DNA of 5,043 nucleotides from Oscillospiraceae bacterium (GTDB lineage Bacteria > Bacillota > Clostridia > WRCU01): positions 1 to 5,043 of the forward strand of contig WRCU01000156.1 of the NCBI GenBank assembly GCA_009783805.1. The letters are read 5' to 3'. Each line of letters opens with the position of its first letter. The first letter of the stretch is position 1. Made by a program: the position numbers and the translations under genes. Below are positions 5,039-5,043 of this stretch, piece by piece. Under the pieces are notes generated by a model. The model saw only the letters and a program-made list of their open reading frames with translations. It was not told the origin of the DNA and made no database searches.

Positions 5039-5043
5039 ATGGC
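5039..5043 (+). CDS. Start of a downstream gene, cut off after five bases
   Basis: ATGGC at the window end is preceded at correct spacing by GGGGGAG and by TATAAT, 39 nt after the UroD-like stop. Nothing can be said of the product. The short distance and common strand suggest it belongs with the UroD-like gene. Confidence 0.45.

Overview
The window looks like chromosomal DNA from a GC-rich bacterium that is not one of the standard model groups. The domain call rests on a tRNA-Ser(GCT) of bacterial type: the D-arm begins TACTCAAG, the variable arm is long, and the terminal CCA is not encoded. Sigma70-like -35 and -10 boxes and Shine-Dalgarno-like sequences at some starts agree with this. All genes use many ATA (Ile) and AGG (Arg) codons despite the high GC, so the window looks homogeneous in origin. 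The gene mix (Gfo/Idh dehydrogenase, xylose-isomerase-like TIM barrels, corrinoid-type UroD-like protein) is common in environmental lineages such as Chloroflexota, Armatimonadota and Planctomycetota. I cannot place it more precisely from the sequence.

Layout. Four genes lie on the minus strand. In transcription order (right to left) they are: a sugar phosphate isomerase/epimerase-like TIM barrel (2696-3595), an alpha/beta hydrolase (1873-2679, only 16 nt downstream), a Gfo/Idh/MocA NAD(P)-dependent oxidoreductase (752-1795) and a second, different isomerase/epimerase-like TIM barrel (starts at 680 and runs off the left edge). Upstream of them on the same strand is tRNA-Ser(GCT) (3776-3864), with no canonical intrinsic terminator visible between the tRNA and the first protein gene. 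Diverging to the right is a UroD-family protein (3986-4999). It carries the His-x-Cys...Cys zinc motif of corrinoid methyltransferases rather than the features of HemE. After it, a perfect TATAAT and a purine-rich ribosome binding site lead into a gene of which only the first five bases are present.

The intergenic region at 3865-3985 is the most structured non-coding part. A minus-strand promoter (TTGACA, 18 bp, extended TGtTAGCAT) points to the tRNA. A plus-strand promoter (TTGCAT, 17 bp, TAGTAT) points to the UroD-like gene and implies a leaderless mRNA. A 9-bp-arm palindrome (3932-3952) sits exactly between the two -35 boxes, and each of its outer ends supplies the first TTG of one box.

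How the genes may work together (inference): the dehydrogenase and two TIM-barrel isomerase-like enzymes are the usual set for oxidising and isomerising, or eliminating from, sugars, inositols or 3-keto-glycosides. The hydrolase could cleave an ester or lactone, and the UroD-like protein could move a methyl group through a corrinoid protein. No defence system, CRISPR array, transposon or phage gene is visible. The window is best described as a small carbohydrate-type catabolic cluster whose divergent control region and non-standard start sites are the parts worth a second look.
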